Shown in pieces: positions 1 to 8,510 of a stretch of 64,000 nt of DNA. The notes under the pieces are model-generated. The model worked only from the letters and a program-made list of their open reading frames with translations. It was not told the DNA's origin and did no database searches. The stretch is from Catenulispora sp. EB89. Its GTDB lineage: Bacteria; Actinomycetota; Actinomycetes; Streptomycetales; Catenulisporaceae. Every line of letters starts with the position of its first letter. The first letter of the stretch is position 1. Both the position numbers and the translations under genes were made by a program. The DNA lies in NCBI RefSeq assembly GCF_041261445.1, contig NZ_JBGCCU010000005.1, positions 124,001 to 188,000 of the forward strand, given 5' to 3'.

Positions 1-1
1 C

Positions 2-1063
2 GCGGCCGGGACCATGGTCCTGGTGCCCAGCGTCGCCAACGCCGACCCGCAGCCCACCATCGCCCAGGTGAACGACCAGCTGAACAAGCTCTACCAGCAG
101 GCCGCCCACGCCGACGAGGCGTACAACACCGCGCAGGACGCGGAGGCCAAGCTCCAGCAGCAGGTCGACGGCATCAACCGCCAGATCAGCGCCGAGCAGG
201 CGACCATGTCGCAGACCCAGACCCGCCTGGGCAGCCTGGCCGCCGCGCAGTACCGCAGCGGCGGCGTCGACCCCACCCTGCAGCTCCTGATGCAGTCCGA
301 CCCCTCCACGATGCTCAACATGTCGGCGACCGTGGGCCGGGTCCAGGCGGACAACGCCGGCACGCTGAGCCTGCTGGCGCAGCAGAAGGCGGACCTGGCG
401 GCCAAGGCCAGGGAGGCGGCGGCCAAGATGGCGCTGCTGGACCAGCAGACCAAGTCCGCCGAGGCGACCAAGAAGGAGTTCGACGGCGACGTGGCCAAGG
501 CCCAGGCGCTGCTGAACTCGCTCCAGGCCCAGCAGCGGGCCGAGCTGAAGGCCGAGCAGGACCGGCAGCAGGCCGCGGCCCTGGCGGCGGCCCAGGCGGC
601 CTCGCAGCACTCGACCACGACGACGACGTCCTCGGGATCGGGATCGGGTTCCGGGTCGGGCACCACCACCAACGGCGGCGGCACCAAGCTGACGATCCCG
701 TCGGTGTCCGGCCGCGCGGCCGCGGCGGTGGCGTTCGCCCAGGCGCAGCTCGGCAAGCCGTACATCTTCGGCGCGACGGGCCCGGGCGGCTACGACTGCT
801 CGGGGCTGACGCAGGCGGCGTGGAAGGCGGCCGGGGTGGAGATCCCGCGAACCGCCACGGCGCAGATGCAGGGGCTCCCGGCGATTCCGGCTTCCTCGGC
901 GCAGCCCGGTGACCTGGTGTTCTTTTATGGGAACAGCAGCTATGTGGACCACGTCGGGATGTACATCGGGAACGGGATGCTGATTCACGCGCCGCATCCG
1001 GGTGCCTCGGTGGAAGTTGTGGCCGTGAGCTCCATGCCGCTGGTTTCTTACGCGCGGCCGTAG
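2..1063 (+). CDS. Secreted NlpC/P60 peptidoglycan hydrolase (5' partial)
   Basis: C-terminal NlpC/P60 cysteine peptidase that should cut peptide stems of cell-wall peptidoglycan outside the membrane. The catalytic motif 'GYDCSGLTQ' gives the Cys, and the His lies in 'VDHVGMYIG'. The N-terminal half is a long Ala/Gln/Lys-rich coiled coil, then a Ser/Thr/Gly linker around codons 195-220, as in RipA/CwlO-type hydrolases. The frame is open to the left edge of the window. The ATG at 14 lies inside what looks like the end of a signal peptide ('VPSVANAD'), so the true start is upstream of the window. Chromosomal backbone gene. Confidence 0.9.
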   Translation, partial: AAGTMVLVPSVANADPQPTIAQVNDQLNKLYQQAAHADEAYNTAQDAEAKLQQQVDGINRQISAEQATMSQTQTRLGSLAAAQYRSGGVDPTLQLLMQSDPSTMLNMSATVGRVQADNAGTLSLLAQQKADLAAKAREAAAKMALLDQQTKSAEATKKEFDGDVAKAQALLNSLQAQQRAELKAEQDRQQAAALAAAQAASQHSTTTTTSSGSGSGSGSGTTTNGGGTKLTIPSVSGRAAAAVAFAQAQLGKPYIFGATGPGGYDCSGLTQAAWKAAGVEIPRTATAQMQGLPAIPASSAQPGDLVFFYGNSSYVDHVGMYIGNGMLIHAPHPGASVEVVAVSSMPLVSYARP

Positions 1064-1483
1064 GGGTTCGGTTTCGAACGTGTGACGGGTGGCTGGTAGT
1101 CGGTCTAGTGCCGGCGCCGGCCGGTCGCCACTCGGCCGTCATTTGACTCGTCCCGGGCTGTGTGGGCCCGGGACGTCAGCGGTGCCCGGTCGGCGCCGAC
1201 CGGTGTCGCGTACTCCTCCCCACGCGACTCCGGCTGGGGCCCGCCGGGCGCCCGCGCGCCGGCATCCGGGCGCCTCCCGGGCGCCCTCAGGAGCGTCAAC
1301 GCGCCACGCCGTGCCTGGTGGCCGCCCAGAAGCGGCCAGACCCTGGACAGGGCGCGTAGACATCCGTACCCGGGACGAGCGGAACAGCTCCGCATTTTTG
1401 CGTAGTACCGCTCACAGCTCCTATTGGGCCCCGCTGCTGTTAAGCTCGGGGGCACAGACGTCTACCAGAAGGGAGGTGGCCAC
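1064..1483. other. Intergenic region, no gene seen
   Basis: No convincing gene between the hydrolase and the DLW-39 gene. The reading frames present are very Arg/Pro-rich and lack recognisable protein features. The stretch holds one strong hairpin (listed separately) and presumably the promoter of the small downstream gene. Confidence 0.5.
1149..1175 (+). terminator. Hairpin downstream of the NlpC/P60 gene
   Basis: Perfect 10-bp inverted repeat CGTCCCGGGC / GCCCGGGACG with a 7-nt loop, starting 86 nt after the stop codon. There is no T-tract, which is common for actinobacterial terminators. Function inferred from position. Confidence 0.5.
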
Positions 1484-1609
1484 GTGAAGAAACTGCTTCT
1501 GCTCGTAGTGGCTGCCATCGGCGGTCTGCTGGTCTACCGGCAGGTCCAGTCCGACAAGTCGGAGCAGGACCTCTGGACCGAGGCGACCGACCCGGTTCCT
1601 TCGGCCTGA
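1484..1609 (+). CDS. DLW-39 family small membrane-anchored protein
   Basis: 41-residue protein of the actinobacterial DLW-39 family, named for a D-L-W motif near the C-terminus (here 'SEQDLWTEATD'). It begins with Lys-Lys followed by one hydrophobic segment ('LLLLVVAAIGGLLVYR'), so it is probably a single-pass membrane peptide. The GTG at 1484 is preferred over upstream in-frame starts because a good Shine-Dalgarno (GGGAGG, 1471-1476) stands at correct spacing and the family starts at this point. It sits just upstream of tRNA-Ala, the usual context for this family near the gyrA side of oriC. Its biochemical role is unknown. Confidence 0.85.
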   Translation: MKKLLLLVVAAIGGLLVYRQVQSDKSEQDLWTEATDPVPSA

Positions 1610-1689
1610 GAACCGCTCATCCGGCTTCCTCGGCAGCTAGAGCCGGGGCACGGTCCGTCTCCCGGGTTCGGGAGGCGGACCGCTCTGAC

Positions 1690-1762
1690 GGGGCCATGGC
1701 GCAATTGGTAGCGCACCTGCTTTGCAAGCAGGGGGTTGCGAGTTCGAGTCTCGTTGGCTCCA
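1690..1762 (+). tRNA. tRNA-Ala (anticodon TGC)
   Basis: Complete 73-nt cloverleaf: acceptor GGGGCCA/TGGCTCC with one G-U pair, D arm GCGC/GCGC, anticodon stem CCTGC/GCAGG with loop TTTGCAA (anticodon TGC at 1723-1725), T arm GCGAG/CTCGT, discriminator A, no encoded CCA. The 3' half is the attachment site used by the downstream integrative elements. A variant copy of that half recurs at 12823-12866 with a different but still paired T stem. Confidence 0.97.
1719..1762 (+). repeat. Left attachment site (attL) in the tRNA-Ala 3' half
   Basis: The 19-bp block GCTTTGCAAGCAGGGGGTT (1719-1737) is repeated exactly at 12823-12841. The rest of the tRNA end matches except for the T stem. Tyrosine integrases of actinomycete elements normally cross over in the anticodon region and restore the tRNA end, which fits this position. 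Confidence 0.85.
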
Positions 1763-1780
1763 CTGAACATATTTACGGTT

Positions 1781-1819
1781 AGAACCCTGGTCGGGCGTTG
1801 CGAGCCGGACCAGGGTTCT
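1781..1819 (+). terminator. Terminator hairpin after tRNA-Ala
   Basis: Perfect 12-bp stem AGAACCCTGGTC / GACCAGGGTTCT with a 15-nt loop, 19 nt after the tRNA, followed by a short T-rich run (TCGTGTT). Because it lies beyond the crossover, it was delivered by the element. The second att copy has its own, different hairpin. Confidence 0.65.
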
Positions 1820-1853
1820 TCGTGTTACGGGGCCGTTCGGGGCGGTGTGCCCG

Positions 1854-3080
1854 TCACGTGCCCGATGGGCCGGAATCAGGGTCGGGTCGGTCCGTGCCCG
1901 TGTTCGGCCGGTCGGTACTGGCGTCGCGGCGACGGAGCTCGCGGCGTGCGCGTTCGCTCAAGGCGTCGGCGATGGTGTGCTGACGTTCCTCGGTGCTGTG
2001 GAGGTAGATCGACGCGGCCCGGTCGCTGTCGTGGCCGAGGCGTTGCTTGAGCTCGGCAAGGGTGGCGCCGGCCTCAGCTGCCCAGTTGTTACTCGTGTGC
2101 CGTAGATCATGGAAGTGGATGCTCGGGAGACCGACCGTCGCACGGGCAGCCCGCCACTTGTCACCGAAGTTGCTGCGGCGGAGCGGCTTGCCGGCCGTGG
2201 TCGCAAAGACGTAGCCGTCTGATCCGGGGTTGGAGCTCCAGCGGAGGTGTTCCAGCAGGTCAGGCAGGACCACGCTCGGCACGACGACCCGGCGCTTCCC
2301 GGCCCGGGACTTGGGCGGTCCGGTCTTGATCTCGCCATTGCTGAGTTCGAGGAGCTGTTCAGTGACCGCGATGACCGCGCCGACGACCTCAGCGTCAGCC
2401 GCGTCCGAGGACATGATCAGCTCGACCCGGTTGCGACGAAGGCCAGCCAGTTCGCCCCAGCGGAGACCGCAGAATGCCGCGAGTGTGACGAGGAGGCGAT
2501 AGCGGAGCCCGACCGCGTCAGCCAGCGCGAAGACCTCTTGGACCTTGAGCACGGGACGCTCCGCTGACGACTCCTGGCCGGCCCCGCGGAGCCGACAGGG
2601 GTTGCGGCGGATCATGCCGTCTTCTACGGCGGTGTTGAGCACGGCTTTGAGGAGACGGTATGCCTTTGCCAAGGTCACCTCGGATACGCCAGCGTCCAGG
2701 CGATCTTTGCGCCAGCGTCGGACCTGAGCGTCTGTGATCTCCGAGACGGCTTTGCTGCCGAAGGTCGGCGCCAGGTGGCGGCGCAGCAGGTAGTCATAGG
2801 TGTTGACCGTGTTCGGACGAAGACCGGGACGCTCCTTGATCCAAGTCTCCGCGTAGGCGGTGAAGCCGACCTGGCCGGCTGTCGGGTCGATCCAGTCGCC
2901 GACGAGCATTTCAGCCTCCTTCTTCGTCAGCCAGTCGGCCGCTTCCGTCTTCGTGCGGAAGGTGTTCGGTGCGGGGCGGTCGACGCCATCCGGACCGGGG
3001 TAGCGCACTTGGAACCGGCCGGAGGGGAGTTGGCGGATGCGTCCGAAGCGACGACGACGGTTGCCCTTGCTCTCGGCCAT
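1854..3080 (-). CDS. int: AICE tyrosine-type site-specific integrase
   Basis: 408-residue tyrosine recombinase that should catalyse integration into and excision from tRNA-Ala. Residues about 70-160 are the SAM-like core-binding domain and about 175-385 the catalytic domain. Catalytic residues visible: Arg207 in 'GLRWGELAGL', the H-x-x-R box in 'HDLRH' (His324, Arg327), His350 in 'LGHD' and nucleophile Tyr359 in 'IYLHS'. Length and motifs are complete. It reads toward the attachment site and its start touches the end of xis, so int, xis and rep form one transcript. The Arg/Lys-rich C-terminal tail is typical of this family. Confidence 0.95.
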   Translation of the reverse strand: MAESKGNRRRRFGRIRQLPSGRFQVRYPGPDGVDRPAPNTFRTKTEAADWLTKKEAEMLVGDWIDPTAGQVGFTAYAETWIKERPGLRPNTVNTYDYLLRRHLAPTFGSKAVSEITDAQVRRWRKDRLDAGVSEVTLAKAYRLLKAVLNTAVEDGMIRRNPCRLRGAGQESSAERPVLKVQEVFALADAVGLRYRLLVTLAAFCGLRWGELAGLRRNRVELIMSSDAADAEVVGAVIAVTEQLLELSNGEIKTGPPKSRAGKRRVVVPSVVLPDLLEHLRWSSNPGSDGYVFATTAGKPLRRSNFGDKWRAARATVGLPSIHFHDLRHTSNNWAAEAGATLAELKQRLGHDSDRAASIYLHSTEERQHTIADALSERARRELRRRDASTDRPNTGTDRPDPDSGPSGT

Positions 3081-3289
3081 TACGCGGCCCTCCTTCGGTT
3101 GGTGATCGGTGCGACGGTTCCGGCCTGGATGTAGGCCTCTATGACGGATTCGGGGACGCGGACATGGCGCCCCACGCGGATGTAAGTGATGCGTCGTTCG
3201 GCGATGAGGCGGCGGACGAAGCGCGGACCGGTGTTGAGTCGTTCGGCGGCCTGGTCAACTGTGAGGAGCCGGTCCTTGGTGCTGCTCAT
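3080..3289 (-). CDS. xis: Excisionase, helix-turn-helix (BldC/MerR-like fold)
   Basis: 69-residue DNA-binding protein with one winged-helix/HTH17-type domain ('LTVDQAAERLNTG' then 'RRLIAERRITYIRVGRHV'), the standard form of AICE excisionases. It would bind the att arms and turn the integrase toward excision. Its end overlaps the integrase start by one base and its start overlaps the rep stop by four, so translation of rep, xis and int is coupled. Confidence 0.88.
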   Translation of the reverse strand: MSSTKDRLLTVDQAAERLNTGPRFVRRLIAERRITYIRVGRHVRVPESVIEAYIQAGTVAPITNRRRAA

Positions 3290-4920
3290 GCCGACCTCCC
3301 CGCGGTTGCCGAAACATCTGCCGAGGGTCTTGGGCCGTTGCGTGCCGTGTCGAGCTGAGCTCGCCAGGAGACGCGTTCGGCGATGCGGTGCATGAGGCGG
3401 ACTGTCAGCGGCTTGAGACTCGCGTCATCGCGCGAGACGTACTCGAACGAGTAGCGGCCAGTCGCCGGCTTCTGGGGCTCGATGCCGAGGACTTCGGTCA
3501 CCCAGTTCTTGCGGTCCGTCTTGTGATCGGTGAGCGTCTTCCCGGACCACTTGCGCGAGACGAGGACGCGACGGCCGCCGTAGCCCAGGTGGGTTGGCTT
3601 GTGGGCCTTGCCACGGCAGGCCCCGGGATGCAGGCTCGGACGTGCGTTCTTCGGCTGGACGCCGTAGCGCAGCCAGTTCGCGCACGTTGGCGAGCAGGGC
3701 TCGTAGCGAAGTGCTTCGACGAGGCGAGAGACGTGCTCTCGCTGATCGTCGGTGGCCGCTTCGTGGCACTGATCGACGTTCTTGGTTAGGTACTTGGCGA
3801 GGTAGCCGATTGCGCGGTTCGCGTCCTTGGTGCCAGCGAGGACGCCTTGCGCGTCGAATTGCCTTCCGAAGCGGGCAACGTGCGAAGGCTCGTCGTCCGG
3901 GCCGATCTCGTCGAGAGCTTGATCCCAGGTGGGCAGGATCTCGCCGGTCTCCGCATTGACGTAGGCGCCGATGCCTTCGTGCCACTCGGGCAGCTGGTCG
4001 ACGTAGACCGGCTCATCGGTCGATGGCCACCACACTTGGTGGTAGGTCGCCGCGACGACTTCGCGGAGCTCGGCGCGAGAGATGGTGCCTCGAATCGCCA
4101 TGTGGAGGTGTGGCGCCAACCGGCGCTGCGGTTCGACGGCCGCGAAGTACTGGACATCGAAGCCGACGAAGCGGCGGAGGTTTTGAACGAAGCGATCGAC
4201 GAGCCGCGCGAAGTGGATCGCGTCGCGGGCAGCACGTTGGTAGTCGTATGCGCCCGGCTCAACGGGTGTCCCGTCCTTGGTGACGCGGCCGTAGCTGTCG
4301 AGCGTGAGCGTCAGGAACATGGACGGACGGAACTTCTTGCCACTCGTCCCTTCGTAGACCTTGCCGATGGTCCGTGCGCTCACGGGCCGCTTCGGCAGCT
4401 CCGATGCGTCCTGTCGACGCCGGGTGCTTCGGACACGTCGAGCCGCACGTTCGACACCGAGTCGGCCGCGGATGCCGGTCGCTGCTAACTCTGCGTTGAT
4501 CTCGGAGATGGCCTCTTCCCACTCGGTCGCCTCCGAGTCGTCCGAGTCGTCGAGGGACTTCTGGGCTTGCGAGCGGAGCTGAACGAGGAGGCGCTGTTCC
4601 TCGGTCGCCGGATCGGGAGTGAAGTCAGGTTCCTGCTCCAAGTGCCAGCCGGTCCGGCACTGGTCGATGCGAAGTTGGCGCTTGGCCTCAGCGCACGGCG
4701 GGCAAACGCTCGAAAGCGTTGCGCCGCACGGTATGTCTATGATCTCTTCCTCGCCGGTCGCGAGGTCTTAGCGCCGCAGCGGGACGGGCCGGATGCAGAC
4801 GCCATGCTGGATCGCCGACTCTTCCAGGACCTTGCGGGCCAGCGGCATCCGGGCACGTTCGGCACGGCTTCCCGTGATCCCGGACGGCGTCACTGGCTTG
4901 ATGAGCTGTTCGGAAGTCAC
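3286..4920 (-). pseudogene. AICE rolling-circle replication initiator (RepSA family), interrupted by in-frame TAA
   Basis: A 544-codon frame starting at GTG 4920 (overlapping the translocase TGA as GTGA) reads as a RepSA-like initiator but has TAA at 4770-4768 (codon 51). Homologous-looking sequence continues in the same frame on both sides: before it 'HGVCIRPVPLRR', after it 'DLATGEEEIIDIPCGAT' and a Cys pair ('VCPPCAEAK') expected of the N-terminal zinc-binding part. Downstream are 'FLTLTLD' (motif 1), the metal-binding 'PHLHMAIRG' (HUH motif 2, about residue 271) and a Tyr-bearing 'IGYLAKYLTK' (motif 3). The next usable start is TTG 4641, which would drop the Cys-rich region. Likely a nonsense mutation; readthrough, reinitiation or a base-call error are alternatives. 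Confidence 0.8.
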
Positions 4921-6425
4921 AGCTTGTCGACCTCCATCCCATCGAAGTCGCCAGACCATTGCGCAGGGATCGCGTCTTGAGCCCGTGGCTTGAACCGCTC
5001 GACCATGGCGGCGATGTCGCTGTCACCGTGGTAGGTCGCCCGGACTCGGACCGGCTCGCGGACGCCTGCCACGGTCACGAAGCCGACGCCGGCAAGCTCG
5101 GGGTCGATCAGGTCGCACGTGGCGCCCCGGTCCCTGGCGCCGTCGCCGAGCACCATGTCCACGTGGGATGCCTCAGTCACCCGGAGACAGATGCGGACCG
5201 GGAACAGGTCCCGGAACGGGAGCACGTCCTTGCGCGGGTCTTGCAGCGCGGCGACCACGTGGACCGCCGCCGCGCGGCCCTTGGACAGCAGTCGCGACAG
5301 TGCCGAGGCGATGCGCTGACGGATGGATCGGTCAGGGCAGTACGCCGTCAGGTCGGCCATTTCGTCGACGACCACCAGGACCAAGGGCTCATCGGGCGTC
5401 GGGATGTGCTGACGTGCGACGCCACGAAGCCGACGCGTCCGAACGTCCATCAGGTCGGCCGCGTCTTCGAGCATGGACGCCATGCCTTCGTACGAGTCCG
5501 CCTCGAACCGCTTGAACAGTGGTTCGCCGAAGGCGAGTTCCATCCCGCCTTTCGGGTCCAGGACCCAGGGCGCGACGTAGCCAGCTTGGATCGCCGGCCC
5601 AAGCGCACGCAACAGCGCCCAGACGACCGAGCCCTTGCCCGCCTCCGACGCGCCGGCTATCAGAACGTGCGTAGTGAGTCGCAGCGTCCAGGGCTGTCCG
5701 TCAGCGCAGACGCCGAGAGGTAGCGCAGACAGGTTCACCGGCATGCGGTCCACCGAGTGTGACTCGTCGTCGGTGTCGATCTGATCCGGCCTGACAGTCG
5801 CCGCCAATGGATCCGCGTGCACGAACTCCAGCGCAATCCGACGAGGCTTCACCGTCCTCACGCGACATGACAGCGCTCCGAAGGTGTGCGCCAGCGCCGG
5901 AGCCTGGTTCTCCCATTGCTCAGGGACCTGACCCGACACCATGTCGACGATCACGCGATCGACGAACCGAGTGGATCGGACCTGGCGCAGGCTCGGCACG
6001 TACTCCAAGTCGCCGTACAGGATGGCCAGGCCGCAGACCGCCATGGTCGCGTGCCAACGCCGTTCGTAGACGAACCACCGCCGCCACGCACTCACGACCG
6101 GGAATCGGATCGCGCGCTCAAAACTGGCCCAGTGGAGGACCGCCCACAGGCTCAGCGCCACCAGCACGCCGACCAGGAGCCAGCCGAACGCCGACGACCC
6201 GAGCGAGATGCGCAGACATGCGGCCAGGACCAGCAGCCCCGAGAGGATCGGGTGCTTCGCCGCCTTGCGGCCGACCAGACCGAAGAACCCGAAGAAGCGC
6301 CGGATCGCGAGCCACCAAACCGGCACCTCGAATACCGGCTCGCGGACGTAGACGCCGCCGACCTTGCGCGTCGCCTTGTCGGCCGAGGAAGCATCCCCGT
6401 GCACCGTGCGGAACATCAGGCGCAC
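4917..6425 (-). CDS. FtsK/SpoIIIE-type conjugative DNA translocase (TraB/TraSA family)
   Basis: 502-residue membrane-anchored ATPase that in AICEs forms a hexamer and pumps double-stranded plasmid DNA into the recipient. Two hydrophobic segments lie around residues 45-100. The ATPase core has Walker A 'GASEAGKGS' and Walker B 'LVLVVVDEMADL', with the downstream 'ALSRLLSKGRAAAVHVVAALQ' region typical of FtsK. The start is GTG at 6425, overlapping the upstream small gene by ten bases. The stop overlaps the GTG of rep. No separate Spd spread genes are recognisable beside it. Confidence 0.92.
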   Translation of the reverse strand: MRLMFRTVHGDASSADKATRKVGGVYVREPVFEVPVWWLAIRRFFGFFGLVGRKAAKHPILSGLLVLAACLRISLGSSAFGWLLVGVLVALSLWAVLHWASFERAIRFPVVSAWRRWFVYERRWHATMAVCGLAILYGDLEYVPSLRQVRSTRFVDRVIVDMVSGQVPEQWENQAPALAHTFGALSCRVRTVKPRRIALEFVHADPLAATVRPDQIDTDDESHSVDRMPVNLSALPLGVCADGQPWTLRLTTHVLIAGASEAGKGSVVWALLRALGPAIQAGYVAPWVLDPKGGMELAFGEPLFKRFEADSYEGMASMLEDAADLMDVRTRRLRGVARQHIPTPDEPLVLVVVDEMADLTAYCPDRSIRQRIASALSRLLSKGRAAAVHVVAALQDPRKDVLPFRDLFPVRICLRVTEASHVDMVLGDGARDRGATCDLIDPELAGVGFVTVAGVREPVRVRATYHGDSDIAAMVERFKPRAQDAIPAQWSGDFDGMEVDKL

Positions 6426-6691
6426 CGCCCCTCGGTCATCGCCCGCAGGTGCTCGACCTGCGCCCGCGCAGACTTCGCGACTTCCTGCCGTTCGGTGTTG
6501 TGCGGCTCCTCGGTCGCCAGCGCCTCGAAGATCTGTGCCTTGCGCTCGTGGAACGCGAGCAGCGCCGACGCCGGAGCGGTGCGCGCGTGGATCAGGTCGG
6601 TAGCTTCCTGGACCAGCTGACTGACCTGGGATATTTCGACCCGTGCCGTGATCGGCTCGGGGTTGTGCTGACGATCGCTCGTCGTGGCCAT
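6416..6691 (-). CDS. Conserved AICE small protein, function unknown
   Basis: 91-residue hydrophilic, probably all-helical protein directly upstream of and overlapping the translocase gene. Leu/Ala/Glu patterning in residues 18-85 suggests a short coiled coil. I recognise no motif. Proteins of this size commonly precede TraB in AICEs, so a transfer or plasmid-maintenance role is plausible but inferred only from position. Confidence 0.6.
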   Translation of the reverse strand: MATTSDRQHNPEPITARVEISQVSQLVQEATDLIHARTAPASALLAFHERKAQIFEALATEEPHNTERQEVAKSARAQVEHLRAMTEGRCA

Positions 6692-6734
6692 TAGCCTGGA
6701 CTCCTCTTCTCGGATCGCACCCTGGAGAGACGTC

Positions 6735-6766
6735 AGGGGAGGCCGGGGCCTAATCCGGCCTCCCCT
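6735..6766 (-). terminator. Hairpin between two AICE genes
   Basis: Perfect 12-bp stem AGGGGAGGCCGG / CCGGCCTCCCCT with an 8-nt loop, located 38 nt downstream of the stop of the 139-aa gene on the minus strand. It probably separates that gene from the translocase operon. No T-tract. Confidence 0.6.
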
Positions 6767-6803
6767 GTTATGTGGTGGCGCTGTACCTCAGAAGGGCTGT
6801 CGG

Positions 6804-7223
6804 TCAGCCCGCGTTCTTGGACCCGTTCACGGCGGCCGCCGGCTTCCCACCCGCGTTCGGCCCGCGCACCGCGGAGGCGTTGAACGAGTACGCCAACCGA
6901 CCCTGACCGTTGACGTACGGCCGCACCCGCAGCCCCTCGAACTCCACCGGCCGGAACGGCGTCCCCGCCATCAGGTCCGGCAGCACCGGCTGATGGTCCG
7001 CCGCGATCTTGACCTTCACCGACCGGTCCGCCGCCCGCGCCTCGGGGTCCGCGTCGAGCACTTCGACCGCCCAGACCAACACGCCGGACTCCTTGTCCCG
7101 AGCCTGCACGGGATGCTCCCGCGTGGACTTGTCGAAGTCCCGCACCGGCTCCACCGCCACGGCGAACGCCCCATGCGGGAACACGTCGCCGAACTGGACC
7201 CGGATCGCACCCTGGATCGCCAT
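6804..7223 (-). CDS. Conserved AICE protein, function unknown (139 aa)
   Basis: Soluble, beta-rich protein without signal peptide or membrane segments. The central part alternates hydrophobic strands ('GVLVWAVEVLDAD', 'SVKVKIAAD'), suggesting a small beta barrel, possibly single-strand DNA or protein binding. It sits in the slot between the transfer gene and the regulators where many AICEs keep a conserved accessory protein. A strong hairpin follows it, and a long AT-richer leader (7224-7382) precedes it, so it is probably a separate transcript. No function can be assigned from sequence. Confidence 0.65.
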   Translation of the reverse strand: MAIQGAIRVQFGDVFPHGAFAVAVEPVRDFDKSTREHPVQARDKESGVLVWAVEVLDADPEARAADRSVKVKIAADHQPVLPDLMAGTPFRPVEFEGLRVRPYVNGQGRLAYSFNASAVRGPNAGGKPAAAVNGSKNAG

Positions 7224-7382
7224 CTCAGACCTCTCGTTTGCTTGTCGTGCTAAGTCTCATCTACTTAGCCCTACAAGTTTGACTATGCAGGTAACACAGA
7301 GGCCTGTCAAGGTGATTGGCTCTAGGCCGTCGACGCCGCTAAAAAGCCCAGGTCAGCGACGCGTAGCTATCGTTGGAATCGA

Positions 7383-7655
7383 TCACGCGCCAAGGTCCGT
7401 GCCGGGCGGAGTGCTGGACCCATCGACGACCGACACGCTGCCGTTGAGGATCGCGGCGATGGTTCCAGGCTGCCATCCAAGGGCCTGTTCCATGTGCTCA
7501 TACGCGGTAGGCGACGCTCCAGCGCGGCCTGAATCGACCCTGGCCACCGTGGACTCGGCCAGCTCCGCGTGCAGCGCAAACTGCCGTAGCGACCAACCCT
7601 TGGCCTTGCGTGCGGCGGCAACAGCTTCGCCCAGTCGCTTGAGATCTTCATCCAT
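7383..7655 (-). CDS. XRE-family helix-turn-helix regulator
   Basis: 90-residue DNA-binding protein with one Cro/C1-type HTH covering residues 8-65 ('LRQFALHAELAESTVARVDSG' region, including the conserved second and recognition helices) and a short tail without a sensor domain. Located between the conserved AICE protein and the KorSA-like repressor, so it is probably part of the switch controlling element excision and transfer. Confidence 0.8.
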   Translation of the reverse strand: MDEDLKRLGEAVAAARKAKGWSLRQFALHAELAESTVARVDSGRAGASPTAYEHMEQALGWQPGTIAAILNGSVSVVDGSSTPPGTDLGA

Positions 7656-7697
7656 AACAGCATTCTGCGACGCACGGCGACTGACTGGAAGAAGCGC

Positions 7698-8426
7698 TCA
7701 GGCCAGCGGGTAGGTGTCTTCGAGCTCGTGCCGGTCGCCGGGAAGAACAAGTTCGGCGAGCTGGATTGGGCGGCCGGACGCTTCGAAAGCGGTCACCGTC
7801 AGCGCCAGCACGGGAGTCCGCTTCGACGGCAGCGCGAGAAGTTCCGCCTCCTCAGCAGATGGCAGCCGAGCAGCGATGCGTTCGGTGACGTGGTCATACC
7901 GGATCTTGTTGCGCGCTTCGACCAGCCGCCGAGGCCCTTCGATGAGCGCATCTTCCGAGCCCAGTCGCGTGCCGTGCGCGAGGTCGAGCGGGTAGTACGA
8001 CGTGATCAGCTCGTCAGGTTCATCATCACGCACAACTAGGCGACGCCGTCGCAACACCGCCTCGTGCTTCTTGAGGTTCAGCAGAGCCGCGACTGTATCC
8101 GGAGCGATGACGTGCCCAACGTCGATCAGTCGGCTCCCGTTGCTCTCGTCTTGCTCTAGGACGCCGCGGCTCGGACGCAAACGTTGATCCGACGTGGCCG
8201 GCCGCCCTCGAACGAACCGGCCCTTGCCCTGCTGAGACTCGATCCAGCCATCACGGCCGAGGATCTGTAGAGCCCTGATGACGGTTGTCCGGGACATGTC
8301 CCACTCGTTGACCAGTTGTTCTTCGCTGGGCAGCATCGAGCCGGCCGGGTACGTGCCGTTCAGGATCCGCTCTTGCAGTCCCGCGACGACCTGCGCGTAC
8401 TTCGGTGGCGCCGACTCGAAAGGCAT
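7698..8426 (-). CDS. GntR/HutC-family repressor (KorSA-like)
   Basis: 242-residue regulator: an N-terminal GntR winged helix (residues 8-72, 'PSEEQLVNEWDMSRTTVIRAL') and a C-terminal UTRA effector domain (about 95-235). In AICEs KorSA homologues bind their own promoter and that of the activator gene to keep the element integrated. The gene is preceded by two 7-bp direct repeats (8451-8475) that could be its operator. Full length for the HutC subfamily. Confidence 0.88.
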   Translation of the reverse strand: MPFESAPPKYAQVVAGLQERILNGTYPAGSMLPSEEQLVNEWDMSRTTVIRALQILGRDGWIESQQGKGRFVRGRPATSDQRLRPSRGVLEQDESNGSRLIDVGHVIAPDTVAALLNLKKHEAVLRRRRLVVRDDEPDELITSYYPLDLAHGTRLGSEDALIEGPRRLVEARNKIRYDHVTERIAARLPSAEEAELLALPSKRTPVLALTVTAFEASGRPIQLAELVLPGDRHELEDTYPLA

Positions 8427-8450
8427 TACTTACCGCCTTAACCCAACACA

Positions 8451-8475
8451 ACTTGACCCATCAACATGACTTGAC
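8451..8475. promoter_or_regulatory. Direct repeats upstream of the GntR repressor
   Basis: ACTTGAC occurs at 8451-8457 and again at 8469-8475, spaced 18 bp start to start, 25-50 bp upstream of the GntR start. Repeats of this kind serve as operators for KorSA-type repressors. Assignment is by position only. Confidence 0.4.
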
Positions 8476-8510
8476 TCTTTGGGCAGCGTAGCGCCTGATG
8501 CGACGTGTTG

